A stretch of DNA of 33,705 nt from Betaproteobacteria bacterium (GTDB taxonomy: Bacteria > Pseudomonadota > Gammaproteobacteria > Burkholderiales > Thiobacillaceae), in assembly GCA_020049415.1 (NCBI GenBank), contig JAIFKV010000087.1, positions 1-33,705 on the forward strand, read 5' to 3'. The notes below the pieces were generated by a model, which worked only from the letters and a program-made list of their open reading frames with translations, ran no database searches and was not told the origin of the DNA. A program made the position numbers and the translations under genes. Below are positions 8,901-17,889 of the stretch, one piece after another (position 1 is the first letter of the stretch; each line of letters starts with the position of its first letter).

Positions 8901-9909
8901 CGCCGGTTGGCGTCTCTCCTTGGCTGGACGCGAGGTGATCGGCGAGTTGGCAACGGTGGTATCCGACACCGGTACCATGGTGCTGGCCAATTTCAAGCGC
9001 TTGAGCTGGCCGGAAGCCGAGCCAGGCGTTACGGCGGAAGTGCGCAAAACGCCCGTGGATCAAGAAAAGATGCTCGGCAAGCCATTGCTGGGGATCGATC
9101 TGAGTGCCGATAGCGTGGTTTGGCAAGGCCATGAATTGGGCGAGTTGCATCTGCGCATGCTGCCCGACCCGCTTGGCTTGCGGATGGATAATTTTCTCCT
9201 CGCCAACCCGGATGGACGCTTGCGTGGCAAGGGTTTGCTCGCCAATCATCCGCGTCGGCCGACTCGCCTGGAATTCGATCTGGAATCGGAGAATCTCGAC
9301 AAGTTGCTGAGTCGACTTGGCATGCCAGGCAGCGTCAGGCGCGGCAAACTGCATATCAGCGGTCCGTTGGGATGGACCGGCGGGCTGGAGGCGTTCGATC
9401 TGACAAAACTGGAAGGGGATCTGGAGGTCAACGCGAAAAATGGTCAGTTTCTCAAAATCGAGCCTGGCGCCGGAAAACTACTGGGCATCCTCAGCTTGCA
9501 GTCATTGCCAAGGCGGATTGCGCTGGATTTTCGCGATGTATTTACCGATGGCTTTGCCTTCGATGATATTGCCGGCCAGGTGCATATTGAACGCGGCTCG
9601 GCCTATGCCAAGAACCTCCGCATGAGCGGACCCGCCGCCAAAGTCAGTATGAGCGGTGTCGCCAACCTGGTGAATGAAACACAGAATCTGCGTGTCAGCA
9701 TCCAGCCGCGTCTGGAAGACACCCTGGCGGTGGCCGGCGCATTGCTGGGCGGACCCGCCGTCGGGGTGGGCGCATTGATCGCCAGCAAGGTGCTGCAAAA
9801 CCCGCTCGGCCAGGCTGCCGCGTTTGAATATGTCATCACCGGCCCCTGGGCCGACCCGCTGGTGACCAAGCTGGATCGTCCCAAAGTTGAGCCGGCAAGT
9901 AACGAGTAG
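5992..9909 (+). CDS. yhdP: YhdP-family AsmA-like envelope protein
   Basis: This is a 1305-residue protein with one N-terminal membrane helix (about residues 17-40, YVAGGAVIVVCIVALTF) followed by a very long periplasmic region. The sequence resembles the DUF3971 and AsmA-like C-terminal domains, including the terminal segment QPRLEDTLAVAGALLGGPAV and ITGPWADP. YhdP, TamB and YdbH are bridge-like proteins that help carry phospholipid from inner to outer membrane in gammaproteobacteria; that role is inferred here. The ATG at 5992 begins just before the membrane helix. The frame is open further upstream but into the end of the CobW-type gene. The order yhdP, nitrilase, tldD, lipA follows on the same strand. 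Length is in the usual range for the family (about 1270-1400). Confidence 0.92.
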   Translation: MLPRLIRLLRRFAHYLVYVAGGAVIVVCIVALTFKFWVMPNISTYTGVLEEAASRTVGQPVTVGKLEAGWSGFNPRVTLRDVRMTPPAGPPLTLPRVEAVFSWLSLPWLELRLASLMLDQPRVLMRRDAAGVITLAGIPLNLPGPPSPFPDWLLQQPRIVIKDAEVLWQDAQLDAPELRFSGVRVLLENRFGRHRFGGIAYPTAAAARRVELRGDLRGSKLQDRQAWSGEIYARVDDARFESWGRWVPWAQQSVRGGVGDMRFWLDLNQGKLHGLSGDVRLAKVAINIDPALPDLLFDSLTGHAGWKREQDEHAFFVDQLRFKTPGAGPSEPAALRVKLTPLAAAGKGAAEQHIGGFKRIAVSARNLRLEALTALTGALPLPQHGHDLIQSLNPRGLVEDGVGHWAGSKDYAMKLRIRDAGVNPYLTFPGINGLTARVDATQAGGEAVIDGRGASLLLPSIFRHELGFSQLDAKADWKFDADGMKLNFAAERIVNPDLDGNLEGHLTFPNSGPIVADVGAHLNRGEANAVYRYLPLKVGDQTYNWLKQSLLSGQSDDVRLVLKGALDRFPFDRGGGEFNVAIKMRDGVLDYAPGWPRIEAVNGMLVFHAMSMTLTADSGRILDTRLGPVKVSIPDLHYTPDEALIIDGQAQGETRAFLDFIKRSPVNEHTARFTEPFKATGEGRLQLHLHIPLRQIEATTLAGSFVINDNQLDPGGDLPVLRNISGSVDFTQATLRAKDVRANLLNLPVTLAIDSVAKPGSDERQVRVHLDGEINAAALKAHLPAALTGRVSGGARWQADVGLKPASTEGGASARDGDAKSGLAISSDLVGLGIDLPAPFGKKAAQPMPLSIAKELVYAEKNNLGDVAEMDAWFARYGDLLTLRARLPGDAPARVHVRFGAGEASAPKNSGLSISGTLRKLDLDAWRQLDLGAGGAAQLLPLRDAGVTFNELKLLNRRLHDTHLKLRPAGAGWRLSLAGREVIGELATVVSDTGTMVLANFKRLSWPEAEPGVTAEVRKTPVDQEKMLGKPLLGIDLSADSVVWQGHELGELHLRMLPDPLGLRMDNFLLANPDGRLRGKGLLANHPRRPTRLEFDLESENLDKLLSRLGMPGSVRRGKLHISGPLGWTGGLEAFDLTKLEGDLEVNAKNGQFLKIEPGAGKLLGILSLQSLPRRIALDFRDVFTDGFAFDDIAGQVHIERGSAYAKNLRMSGPAAKVSMSGVANLVNETQNLRVSIQPRLEDTLAVAGALLGGPAVGVGALIASKVLQNPLGQAAAFEYVITGPWADPLVTKLDRPKVEPASNE

Positions 9910-9926
9910 CAAGCTGCAAGGTAGTT

Positions 9927-9961
9927 TTGCCCCTTGCACCTTGCCCCTTGCCCCTTGTACC
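9927..9961 (+). repeat. Five tandem heptamers (TTGCCCC type)
   Basis: The gap between yhdP and the nitrilase gene holds TTGCCCC, TTGCACC, TTGCCCC, TTGCCCC and TTGTACC in a row. This is a simple heptamer tandem repeat with two diverged copies. It lies 37 bases upstream of the nitrilase start. No function can be read from it; it may be variable in copy number. Confidence 0.8.
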
Positions 9962-9997
9962 CTCGAATACTCTTCAAAGCCTCATCGGGAGCATGCT

Positions 9998-10942
9998 GTG
10001 ATTCGCCTAAAGCCTTCCAATCCAAGGCCAGCCAGTCCGAAGCCGTCCAGCTTCGCCAAAACCAGATCGCGCGCCGCGCCGAAGCCGTTGCAGGATGGCA
10101 GCGGCATTGTTCGCGTCGCCGCCGTGCAGATGGCCTCCGGGCCGAATGTGGCGGCGAATCTCTCCGAGGCGCAGCGTTTGATCGATATGGCGGTGGCTGC
10201 CGGGGCAAAACTTGTCGCGCTGCCCGAGTTTTTCGCCATCATGGGCATGAAAGAAAGCGATAAGGTCGCCGTGGCGGAAGTCGATGGCAAAGGCCCGATC
10301 CAGAAATTCCTTGCCACGGAAGCCAAGAAACATGGCATCTGGCTGGTGGGCGGTTCGGTGCCGATGGCATGCGATAACCCGAAAAAAGTCCGTAATGCTT
10401 GTCTGGTTTATGACGACAAGGGCAAACGGGTCGCACGCTACGACAAGATTCATCTGTTTGGCCTCGACCTCGGCAACGAACATTACAAAGAACAGACCAC
10501 CATTGAAGCCGGCAATCGATTGGTGGTTGTCGAATCGCCATTCGGCCGTATTGGTTTGTCGGTGTGCTACGACTTGCGTTTCCCCGAGTTATATCGGGCG
10601 ATGGGCGATGTCGACATTATTCTGGTTCCCGCCGCATTCACGGCAACCACCGGCCGGGCGCATTTCGAGACCCTGGTTCGCGCTCGGGCCATCGAAAACC
10701 TGGCTTATGTGATTGCGCCGGCGCAGGGGGGGTATCACCTTTCTGGTCGCGAAACCAACGGCGACAGCATGATTGTCGACCCCTGGGGCAATGTGCTCGA
10801 CCGCCTGCCGCGCGGTTCCGGTGTGGTCGTCGCGGGGATCAATCGCGCTTACCAAGCCAGTTTGCGCAAGAGTCTGCCCGCCCTCAAGCACCGCACGCTT
10901 GATTGCGCCACCGGCATCGAAGTCGATGTTATCAAAGCCTGA
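9998..10942 (+). CDS. Nit-type carbon-nitrogen hydrolase (deaminated glutathione amidase or omega-amidase group)
   Basis: This 314-residue enzyme belongs to the nitrilase superfamily. The Glu-Lys-Cys catalytic triad is visible: E77 in LPEFFA, K150 in RYDKIHLF and C190 in SVCYDLRFPELYR. The HLFGLDLGN segment and the overall pattern fit the Nit1/YbeM-like branch, which hydrolyses deaminated glutathione or related omega-amides. Exact substrate is inferred, not seen. GTG 9998 is chosen because GGGAG lies six bases upstream. It gives a basic, proline- and serine-rich N-terminal extension of about 35 residues before the family start (IVRVAAVQM), and a shorter start near 10120 cannot be excluded. 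The gene follows yhdP and precedes tldD, an arrangement recalled from other betaproteobacteria. Confidence 0.87.
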   Translation: MIRLKPSNPRPASPKPSSFAKTRSRAAPKPLQDGSGIVRVAAVQMASGPNVAANLSEAQRLIDMAVAAGAKLVALPEFFAIMGMKESDKVAVAEVDGKGPIQKFLATEAKKHGIWLVGGSVPMACDNPKKVRNACLVYDDKGKRVARYDKIHLFGLDLGNEHYKEQTTIEAGNRLVVVESPFGRIGLSVCYDLRFPELYRAMGDVDIILVPAAFTATTGRAHFETLVRARAIENLAYVIAPAQGGYHLSGRETNGDSMIVDPWGNVLDRLPRGSGVVVAGINRAYQASLRKSLPALKHRTLDCATGIEVDVIKA

Positions 10943-10945
10943 TTC

Positions 10946-11001
10946 GTAGGGTGCGCACAGCGCACCATTCGACGAACATTGGTGCGCGCGACGCACCCTA
11001 C
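10946..11001. repeat. REP-like imperfect inverted repeat, possibly a terminator
   Basis: A 21-base left arm starting GTAGGGTGCG (10946-10966) pairs with a right arm ending CGCACCCTAC (10981-11001). Seventeen of 21 positions match, and the two arms are separated by 14 bases. A run of six T follows at 11002-11007. This looks like a dispersed intergenic repeat of the GTAGGGTGCG type that is common in proteobacteria. The hairpin plus T run could also end transcription after the nitrilase gene. It sits within 20 bases of the tldD start. Confidence 0.7.
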
Positions 11002-11017
11002 TTTTTTGCTCCTGCCC

Positions 11018-12478
11018 ATGCCCTCAGCCTCTACCTTTTCCTCTGCCTCTCCCTTTGCTACCGCCGATGCCACGTTGCTCGCCCCCAATGATGTCGATGC
11101 AGCCCAGCTCGATGACATTTTTGGTCAGCTCGCCGCGCATCAGATCGACGATGCCGACCTGTATTTTCAGTACACCCGTTCCGAGGCCTGGAGCCTGGAA
11201 GAAGGCCAGGTCAAATCCGGCAGTTTCAATATCGATCAAGGCGTTGGCGTGCGTGCGGTGGTCGGTGACAAGACCGCGTTTGCCTATTCTGACGACATCC
11301 GTTTGCCCGCCATCCGCGAAGCGGCATCCACCGTGCGCGCCATTGCCGCCGCTGGCCAATCGGCCACGGTGCGGGTTGCCAGCCGCAGCGAAGGTCGAGC
11401 GTTGTATGCGCCTATCGATCCAATCGCATCACTGAACGAGGCGGACAAAGTCGCTTTGCTGCACCGTCTGGAAGACTACGCGCGCAAGCTGGACGCCCGC
11501 GTCACCCAGGTCATCGCCAGTGTGGCTGGTGAATATGAAGTCATCTACGTGACTCGCCTGGATGGCCGCAGCGCCGCCGATGTGCGCCCGTTGGTGCGGG
11601 TCTCGCTGCAAGTCATCGTCGAGCAGGACGGTCGCCGCGAACAAGGTAGCGCCGGCGGCGGCGGGCGTTTCGATTACGCCTATTTCAACGATGACCGGCT
11701 GCGTGAATACGCCGAACTCGCGGTGCATCAGGCGCTGATCAACCTCAACGCCAAGCCCGCGCCGGCAGGTGGCATGACCGTGGTGCTCGGTTCCGGCTGG
11801 CCCGGCATACTGTTGCACGAGGCCATCGGTCACGGCCTGGAAGGCGACTTCAATCGCAAGGGCTCGTCGGCGTTCTCCGGTCGTATCGGCCAGCGCGTTG
11901 CGGCCGACGGTGTCACCGTGGTCGATGACGGCACGATTGCGGATCGGCGCGGTTCTTTGAATGTGGACGACGAAGGCACGCCGACCCAGCGCACCGTGTT
12001 GATCGAAAACGGCATCCTGCGGTCTTACCTGCAAGACAGCATGAATGCACGCCTGATGGGCATGGCCCCGACCGGCAACGCGCGGCGCGAATCGTTCGCG
12101 CATCTGCCGATGCCGCGAATGACCAATACCATGATGCTGGCCGGTGACAAAGATCCGGCGGAGATCATCGCCTCGGTGAAAAATGGCTTGTACGCGGTCA
12201 ATTTCGGTGGCGGCCAGGTCGACATCACCAGCGGCAAGTTTGTTTTTTCCGCCGCCGAGGCCTACATGATCGAAGACGGTAAAGTCACATACCCGGTCAA
12301 GGGCGCAACGCTGATCGGCAACGGCCCGGACGTGTTGACACGGGTGTCGATGATCGGCAACGACATGCGTCTCGACCCCGGTGTCGGCACCTGTGGCAAG
12401 GAAGGTCAAAGCGTGCCGGTCGGGGTCGGCCAGCCGACCTTGCGCATCGATGGCTTGACGGTCGGCGGCACGCAGTAA
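11018..12478 (+). CDS. tldD: Metalloprotease TldD
   Basis: The 486-residue product is TldD, which with TldE/PmbA forms a heterodimeric zinc protease. That protease degrades unfolded peptides and matures some RiPP precursors such as microcin B17. The zinc site HEAIGH (267-272) matches HExxxH. Conserved flanks are visible, including [18 protein letters not shown] and the C-terminal VSMIGNDM and [18 protein letters not shown]. The start ATG 11018 leaves a short non-conserved serine- and alanine-rich leader; the frame is also open from 10979 inside the upstream repeat, which is less likely. No clear ribosome-binding site precedes it. No tldE/pmbA is in the window. Its presence 4 kb from a RiPP-like cluster is probably coincidence, since tldD is a housekeeping gene here. 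Confidence 0.95.
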   Translation: MPSASTFSSASPFATADATLLAPNDVDAAQLDDIFGQLAAHQIDDADLYFQYTRSEAWSLEEGQVKSGSFNIDQGVGVRAVVGDKTAFAYSDDIRLPAIREAASTVRAIAAAGQSATVRVASRSEGRALYAPIDPIASLNEADKVALLHRLEDYARKLDARVTQVIASVAGEYEVIYVTRLDGRSAADVRPLVRVSLQVIVEQDGRREQGSAGGGGRFDYAYFNDDRLREYAELAVHQALINLNAKPAPAGGMTVVLGSGWPGILLHEAIGHGLEGDFNRKGSSAFSGRIGQRVAADGVTVVDDGTIADRRGSLNVDDEGTPTQRTVLIENGILRSYLQDSMNARLMGMAPTGNARRESFAHLPMPRMTNTMMLAGDKDPAEIIASVKNGLYAVNFGGGQVDITSGKFVFSAAEAYMIEDGKVTYPVKGATLIGNGPDVLTRVSMIGNDMRLDPGVGTCGKEGQSVPVGVGQPTLRIDGLTVGGTQ

Positions 12479-12487
12479 CGCATCTGG

Positions 12488-13414
12488 ATGGCCGATTCCG
12501 AATTGCACAAGGGAGCGGCCAAAACCGCTCGCATCCCGATCAAGATCGTCCCCAAGCCGCGCCTGAAGTTGCCGGCCTGGATCAAGGCGCAAGCGCCGAG
12601 CGCGGCGGAAGTGCAGCATCTCAAGGCGATCCTGCGCGACGCCAAACTGCATACCGTGTGCGAGGAAGCGTCCTGTCCGAATCTGGGGGAGTGCTTCAAA
12701 CACGGCACCGCCACCTTCATGATCCTGGGCGACCTGTGTACCCGGCGCTGCCCGTTCTGCGACGTCGGCCACGGCAAGCCGCTGCCGCCGGATGCAGACG
12801 AGCCGCGTCATCTGGCCGAAACGCTGGCCGCCATGCGCTTGCAGTACGTGGTGATCACCAGCGTCGACAGGGACGATCTGAAAGATGGCGGCGCGCAGCA
12901 TTTCGTCGATTGCATGCGCGCCGCGCGGGTGGCCTCGCCCGCAACCCGGATTGAAATTCTGGTGCCGGACTTTCGCGGCAGGCTTGAAGTCGCCATCGAC
13001 ATCTTGGCCGAAAGCCCTCCGGATGTGATGAATCACAACCTGGAAACCGTGCCGCGTCTGTACAAAGCCTGCCGTCCGGGCGCCGATTACGCGCATTCGT
13101 TGAGGTTATTGCAAACCTTCAAAATGCGTTGCCCGGGGGTGCCAACCAAGTCCGGCATCATGCTCGGCCTAGGGGAAAGCGATGAAGAAGTGTTGCAAGT
13201 GCTGCGCGACCTGCGCGCGCATGACGTCGATATGCTGACCATCGGCCAATACCTGCAACCCTCCGCGCATCACCTGCCGGTGGAACGCTTCGTGCCGCCT
13301 GAACAGTTCACCGAATTCGAGCGTATCGCACGGGAAATGGGCTTTAAAAACGTCGCCAGCGGACCGATGGTGCGGTCGAGTTATCACGCCGATCAGCAGG
13401 CCATCGGGCTGTAA
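12488..13414 (+). CDS. lipA: Lipoyl synthase LipA
   Basis: A 308-residue radical-SAM enzyme that inserts two sulfur atoms into octanoyl groups on lipoyl domains. The auxiliary cluster ligands are C58, C63 and C69 ([12 protein letters not shown]). The radical-SAM cluster ligands are C84, C88 and C91 (CTRRCPFC). The C-terminal RSSY motif, whose serine ligates the auxiliary cluster, is present near the end. The gene starts 9 bases after the tldD stop, so the two are likely co-transcribed. lipB, usually close to lipA, is not in the window. Downstream it converges on hslV across a 181-base gap without a strong terminator; a perfect 7-base inverted repeat (TGCGAAT/ATTCGCA, 13486-13501) lies there. 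Confidence 0.96.
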   Translation: MADSELHKGAAKTARIPIKIVPKPRLKLPAWIKAQAPSAAEVQHLKAILRDAKLHTVCEEASCPNLGECFKHGTATFMILGDLCTRRCPFCDVGHGKPLPPDADEPRHLAETLAAMRLQYVVITSVDRDDLKDGGAQHFVDCMRAARVASPATRIEILVPDFRGRLEVAIDILAESPPDVMNHNLETVPRLYKACRPGADYAHSLRLLQTFKMRCPGVPTKSGIMLGLGESDEEVLQVLRDLRAHDVDMLTIGQYLQPSAHHLPVERFVPPEQFTEFERIAREMGFKNVASGPMVRSSYHADQQAIGL

Positions 13415-13595
13415 CACAAAACCGACTACTCGCGCCGGGATGACAAGGCGGATGCGTTTTATCGGCGCAGCAGACTTGTTGCAGGTGCGAATTTATTCGC
13501 ATGATCAAGCGCTTGAAATAATGCCGCATTAAATGCCACCGTGCCCGCACCTTGCGATGCGGTTTGCATCAAGTGTTGCTTCGACCAACCTGCCG

Positions 13596-14144
13596 TCAAG
13601 CGTCGCCGGGATTCAGCGTTTCGATCAGGATGTTGCGGTTGGTGTAGATGCAGATATCGGCGGCGATGCCGATCGATTCGCGCACGATGCTGGCGGCGTC
13701 GAGTTCGCTATGTTCGAGCAAGGCGCGGGCGGCGGATTGCGCGTAAGCGCCACCGCTGCCGATGGCGGCGATACCTTGTTCGGGTTCCAGCACGTCGCCG
13801 GCGCCGGTGATGATCAGCGTGCTGGTGCGGTCGGCGACCGCCAGCATGGCTTCCAGGCGACGCAGAATGCGGTCGGTGCGCCAGTCCTTGGCGAGTTCGA
13901 CCGCGCTTCTGACCAGATGGCCCTGGTGTTTTTCCAGTTTGGCTTCAAAGCGTTCAAACAAGGTGAATGCATCCGCAGTGCCACCGGCGAAACCCGCCAG
14001 GATGCGATCCTGATAGATGCGGCGAATCTTGCGGGCGCTGGACTTGATGACGATGTTGCCGAGCGTGACCTGGCCATCGCCGCCCATGGCGACGGATTCG
14101 CCGCGGCGAACGGAGAGAATGGTGGTGCCGTGAAATTGTTCCAT
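13596..14144 (-). CDS. hslV: ATP-dependent protease subunit HslV
   Basis: The 182-residue protein is the proteasome-related peptidase of the HslUV complex. The N-terminus [15 protein letters not shown] carries the TT pair, of which the first threonine becomes the catalytic nucleophile after processing. Later motifs are [20 protein letters not shown], the segment [17 protein letters not shown], and [19 protein letters not shown]. The ATG at 14144 gives the family start; the frame extends to 14192, but that would block maturation by adding 16 residues. The unfoldase gene hslU, normally adjacent, does not follow: lipA converges from the other side 181 bases away. Upstream lies the tandem STAS gene, whose last bases overlap the longer frame only. 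Confidence 0.95.
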   Translation of the reverse strand: MEQFHGTTILSVRRGESVAMGGDGQVTLGNIVIKSSARKIRRIYQDRILAGFAGGTADAFTLFERFEAKLEKHQGHLVRSAVELAKDWRTDRILRRLEAMLAVADRTSTLIITGAGDVLEPEQGIAAIGSGGAYAQSAARALLEHSELDAASIVRESIGIAADICIYTNRNILIETLNPGDA

Positions 14145-14172
14145 GCGTGTCTTGCGATAGAAGAGGGCGCTG

Positions 14173-15270
14173 TTAAGCGCGGGTGCGTCCAAGCACGGCG
14201 GCGAACTGGCTGGCGCCGATGATGTTCAGCAGGGTGTTGACTAGCTCGTTGCCTTCCTTGAACAGGATCTTGCCACCTGAACCAGAGATTTCGATCAGTG
14301 TTTCCAGCAATAGCCCAACCACGGAAAAATCGATCCGGATGACTTGGCTGAGGTCGATTTCAATTTGTTGGCGGCCTTGCGCGTATTGTTTCAACTCTCT
14401 GAATTGCGATTCAGACCCAGGTCCGATCAGCCCCCGCAGTTTGAACGCGGTATCAAGCGTTGGGGTGACTGAAGCGGGAAGCGCGGATTTGTGATTCGGC
14501 AGGGGATACGGTGGCGTGTATGACGGCGGTGAAACCTCGAAGGCCACCGCATAATCAACGGCGGCATTGTCGAAGTCTTCCTCTCGCCCGAGTAATTGCA
14601 AGACCGCCAGAAACAGGAACCAGCCAGATTCGCCCAACCGCTCTCCTTGACGCGCGGCATTCAGTCTTACCGCGAAGCCCGGTCCGCCGATCAATTCCAC
14701 CGCCTTGCGCATGTCATGCAGACGCAGAATGTCGTCCAGGATTGCGCGCGCGGTTTCTTCATCCGGGGCCAGCGTCCTGGAAAGATCGAGCCTGACGTAG
14801 GCCGCATGTTCGGCATCCTGCAAAAAACGACTGAGCTTGACGCGCTCCAAGGTGCCGTATCGCTCGCCGTAGGTCATCAACGGCGCGGGATGGACTGCAT
14901 GTGTTGGTTTGTCGCGCGGCGTCCAGGTAGGCGGCGATCGCTCGAATTTGACCGCGAAATCAACAGCGGCGTCTTCGAACGGCGCTGACTGGTCGCTCAG
15001 TTCATAAAGGTCGAACAACATGTACCAAGGCAAAGGATCGCTGTTTTCGCGGTGATCAAGCAGGTAGCGGTTCAGCAATGTAGCGGTTTCGCCGATCTTG
15101 CCGTTGGCAAACAAGACTGCCGCTTCTTCCAGCTCCGGTGCTAATCCGGCGTTGGTCTCATGGACTTCAATGCCGGAACTCGAGCCTTGCGTCGGGGTCT
15201 TGGCGCCGGAGTAGGTCGGCGCGGAGGCGAAGTCATCCGGTCCCTCCTTCAGGTTCGGATGAGTTTTCAA
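14173..15270 (-). CDS. Tandem helical/STAS-domain protein
   Basis: The 365-residue product shows an internal duplication. Residues 81-118 contain [12 protein letters not shown]...[18 protein letters not shown]. Residues 217-254 contain [12 protein letters not shown]...[18 protein letters not shown]. Each is followed by a STAS-like alpha/beta segment: a degenerate one at about 130-205 ([12 protein letters not shown]) and a better one at about 275-360 ([20 protein letters not shown]). STAS domains act in phospho-regulated switching and lipid-transport complexes. No serine sits at the usual phosphorylation position after ID, so a signalling role is uncertain. No signal peptide or membrane helix is seen. 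The start is a TTG at 15270 without a good ribosome-binding site; no in-frame ATG lies near it, so the true start is uncertain. It lies 65 bases downstream of argB and just before hslV. Confidence 0.72.
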   Translation of the reverse strand: MKTHPNLKEGPDDFASAPTYSGAKTPTQGSSSGIEVHETNAGLAPELEEAAVLFANGKIGETATLLNRYLLDHRENSDPLPWYMLFDLYELSDQSAPFEDAAVDFAVKFERSPPTWTPRDKPTHAVHPAPLMTYGERYGTLERVKLSRFLQDAEHAAYVRLDLSRTLAPDEETARAILDDILRLHDMRKAVELIGGPGFAVRLNAARQGERLGESGWFLFLAVLQLLGREEDFDNAAVDYAVAFEVSPPSYTPPYPLPNHKSALPASVTPTLDTAFKLRGLIGPGSESQFRELKQYAQGRQQIEIDLSQVIRIDFSVVGLLLETLIEISGSGGKILFKEGNELVNTLLNIIGASQFAAVLGRTRA

Positions 15271-15335
15271 AGAATAGCAGAAGCAACACGCCTTGATTGA
15301 AAAGGCGGTTGCTCAGTTTGACATCTCCTGAGGGG

Positions 15336-16569
<1,234 letters not shown>

Positions 16570-17013
16570 ATGGCCTCGAAAAAAACCGCTCTGACCCTTG
16601 CACTGGGTTCTGCCATCGCCGCAACTATGGCGGCCGCGCCGACTTCGGCATCCGAGAATCCGTTTGCCGCTCAGGCGCTGCAAGCCGGCTATATGGTCGC
16701 GGAGGCAAAAGCACCGGAAGGCAAATGCGGTGAAGGCAAGTGCGGCGGTACCAAAGTCAAGGCCAAGGAAGGCAAATGTGGTGAAGGCAAGTGCGGTGGC
16801 GACAAAGCCAAAGCCAAAGAAGGCAAATGTGGTGAAGGCAAGTGTGGTGGAGATAAAGCCAAGGCCAAGGAAGGTAAATGTGGCGAAGGCAAGTGCGGTG
16901 GCGACAAAGCCAAAGCCAAGGAAGGTAAATGCGGTGAAGGCAAGTGCGGTGGTAGTAAAGCCAAGGCCAAGGAAGGCAAGTGTGGCGAAGGCAAGTGCGG
17001 TGGCACGAAATAA
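16570..17013 (+). CDS. HvfA/bufferin-like secreted precursor with six EGKCG-pair repeats
   Basis: The 147-residue protein starts with a Sec signal peptide: a basic N-terminus MASKK, a hydrophobic stretch, and probable cleavage after the alanine-serine pattern near residue 28 (PTSAS|ENPF). A short conserved-looking linker follows, with NPFAAQALQAGYMVA. Residues 50-147 are six units of 17 residues, EGKCGEGKCGG then xKxKAK, the last cut short at 13 residues. All 12 cysteines lie in EGKCG motifs. In Haemophilus influenzae HvfA, such motifs are modified by HvfB and HvfC to oxazolone/thioamide pairs that bind copper. A metal-buffering periplasmic peptide is thus inferred. AGGAGA at 16558-16563 is a good ribosome-binding site. 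The next gene begins within 20 bases. No other cysteine is present in the mature part. Confidence 0.9.
   Translation: MASKKTALTLALGSAIAATMAAAPTSASENPFAAQALQAGYMVAEAKAPEGKCGEGKCGGTKVKAKEGKCGEGKCGGDKAKAKEGKCGEGKCGGDKAKAKEGKCGEGKCGGDKAKAKEGKCGEGKCGGSKAKAKEGKCGEGKCGGTK
16717..17010 (+). repeat. Six in-frame 51-base tandem repeats inside the HvfA-like gene
   Basis: Units start at 16717, 16768, 16819, 16870, 16921 and 16972; the last is 39 bases. The encoded core EGKCGEGKCGG is identical in all six. Differences between units are mostly silent third-position changes (TGC/TGT, GGT/GGC, AAA/AAG). Coding differences are confined to the spacer, T, D, D, D, S and T at its first position, plus one valine in unit 1. 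Confidence 0.97.
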
Positions 17014-17031
17014 GCCGAGTTGAATAGCGGC

Positions 17032-17889
17032 ATGTCATCCCCGCGTCTGCACGGCGCGGGTCTCGGCTTTCGGCGTGAACTGATTCCCGCGCTGAAAGCC
17101 GGGGTTCCCGAAGCCATCGATTTCTTCGAGCTCGCGCCAGAAAACTGGATCGACCTGGGAGGGCGTTATGCGCGGGATTTGCGGGAGTTCACCGAACGCC
17201 ATGTTTTCGTCTGTCATGGCTTGTCACTCTCGCTGGGCGGTCCGACTGCGCTGGATGAATTGTTGCTGCGCAAGATCAAGAGTTTCATGGCCGCGCATCA
17301 GATCCCGCTCTACACCGAGCATCTTTCCTATTGTTCCGATCATGGCCATCTTTATGATTTGATGCCGATTCCGCCGACCGAGGCGGCAGTCAAGCATGTC
17401 GCCGCGCGTATTCGCCGCGTGCAGGACATCCTGGAACAGAAAATCGCCATCGAAAACGCCAGTTATTACGTTGCCGCGCCGATCGGCGAGATGGACGAGC
17501 CGGCCTTCATCAATGCGGTGCTGCAAGAGGCTGACTGTTTGCTGCATCTGGACGTCAACAACATCTACGTCAACAGTGTCAATTTCAGCTTTGATCCGGT
17601 CGATTACCTGCGCCAGTTGCAAGCGCATGTACCCCCCGAGCGTATTGTTTATATGCATATGGCCGGCCATTATCAGGAAGCGCCAGATCTGATCATCGAT
17701 ACCCATGGCGCGGAGGTGATTGATCCGGTCTGGCAATTGCTGGACACCGCTTATGCATTGCTGGGGGTGCATCCGACTTGCCTCGAACGTGATTTCAATA
17801 TTCCGCCGCTGCATGAATTGATGCCGGAAGTGGCGCGAATTGCGGCGATTCAGTCGCATCATCAAATAGCTACCGCGCGCGCGGCCTGA
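17032..17889 (+). CDS. DUF692 multinuclear non-heme iron oxidase (MNIO), HvfB-like
   Basis: The 285-residue TIM-barrel enzyme belongs to DUF692, now called MNIO, which oxidises cysteines or asparagines in RiPP precursors using two or three irons. Likely metal ligands are H62 (CHGLSLSLGG), E96 and H97 (TEHLSY), E141 and N142 (IENASYY), D174 and N176 (LDVNNIYVN), H209 and H213 (MHMAGH), D223 and H225 (DTHG) and E252 (LERDFNIP). ATG 17032 matches the family start (PRLHGAGLGFRREL). A TTG at 17020 would add four residues. It follows the precursor by about 20 bases and is followed by its DUF2063 partner with a TGATG overlap. By analogy with HvfB it would modify the EGKCG cysteines of the upstream product. 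Confidence 0.93.
   Translation: MSSPRLHGAGLGFRRELIPALKAGVPEAIDFFELAPENWIDLGGRYARDLREFTERHVFVCHGLSLSLGGPTALDELLLRKIKSFMAAHQIPLYTEHLSYCSDHGHLYDLMPIPPTEAAVKHVAARIRRVQDILEQKIAIENASYYVAAPIGEMDEPAFINAVLQEADCLLHLDVNNIYVNSVNFSFDPVDYLRQLQAHVPPERIVYMHMAGHYQEAPDLIIDTHGAEVIDPVWQLLDTAYALLGVHPTCLERDFNIPPLHELMPEVARIAAIQSHHQIATARAA

Noticed and set aside
11018..12478. TldD as a dedicated maturation protease of the HvfA-like peptide
   Set aside because: TldD is a conserved housekeeping gene in this lineage context, lies 4 kb away with opposite-strand genes between, and the partner TldE is absent; no evidence links them.
13486..13501. Perfect inverted repeat TGCGAAT/ATTCGCA between lipA and hslV as a terminator or operator
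   Set aside because: The 2-base loop and lack of a T run make a terminator unlikely, and it lies between two convergent 3' ends where an operator is not expected.
16717..17010. Regular 51-base repeats as a possible CRISPR array
   Set aside because: There are no unique spacers; the units are contiguous, in frame and encode a conserved peptide.
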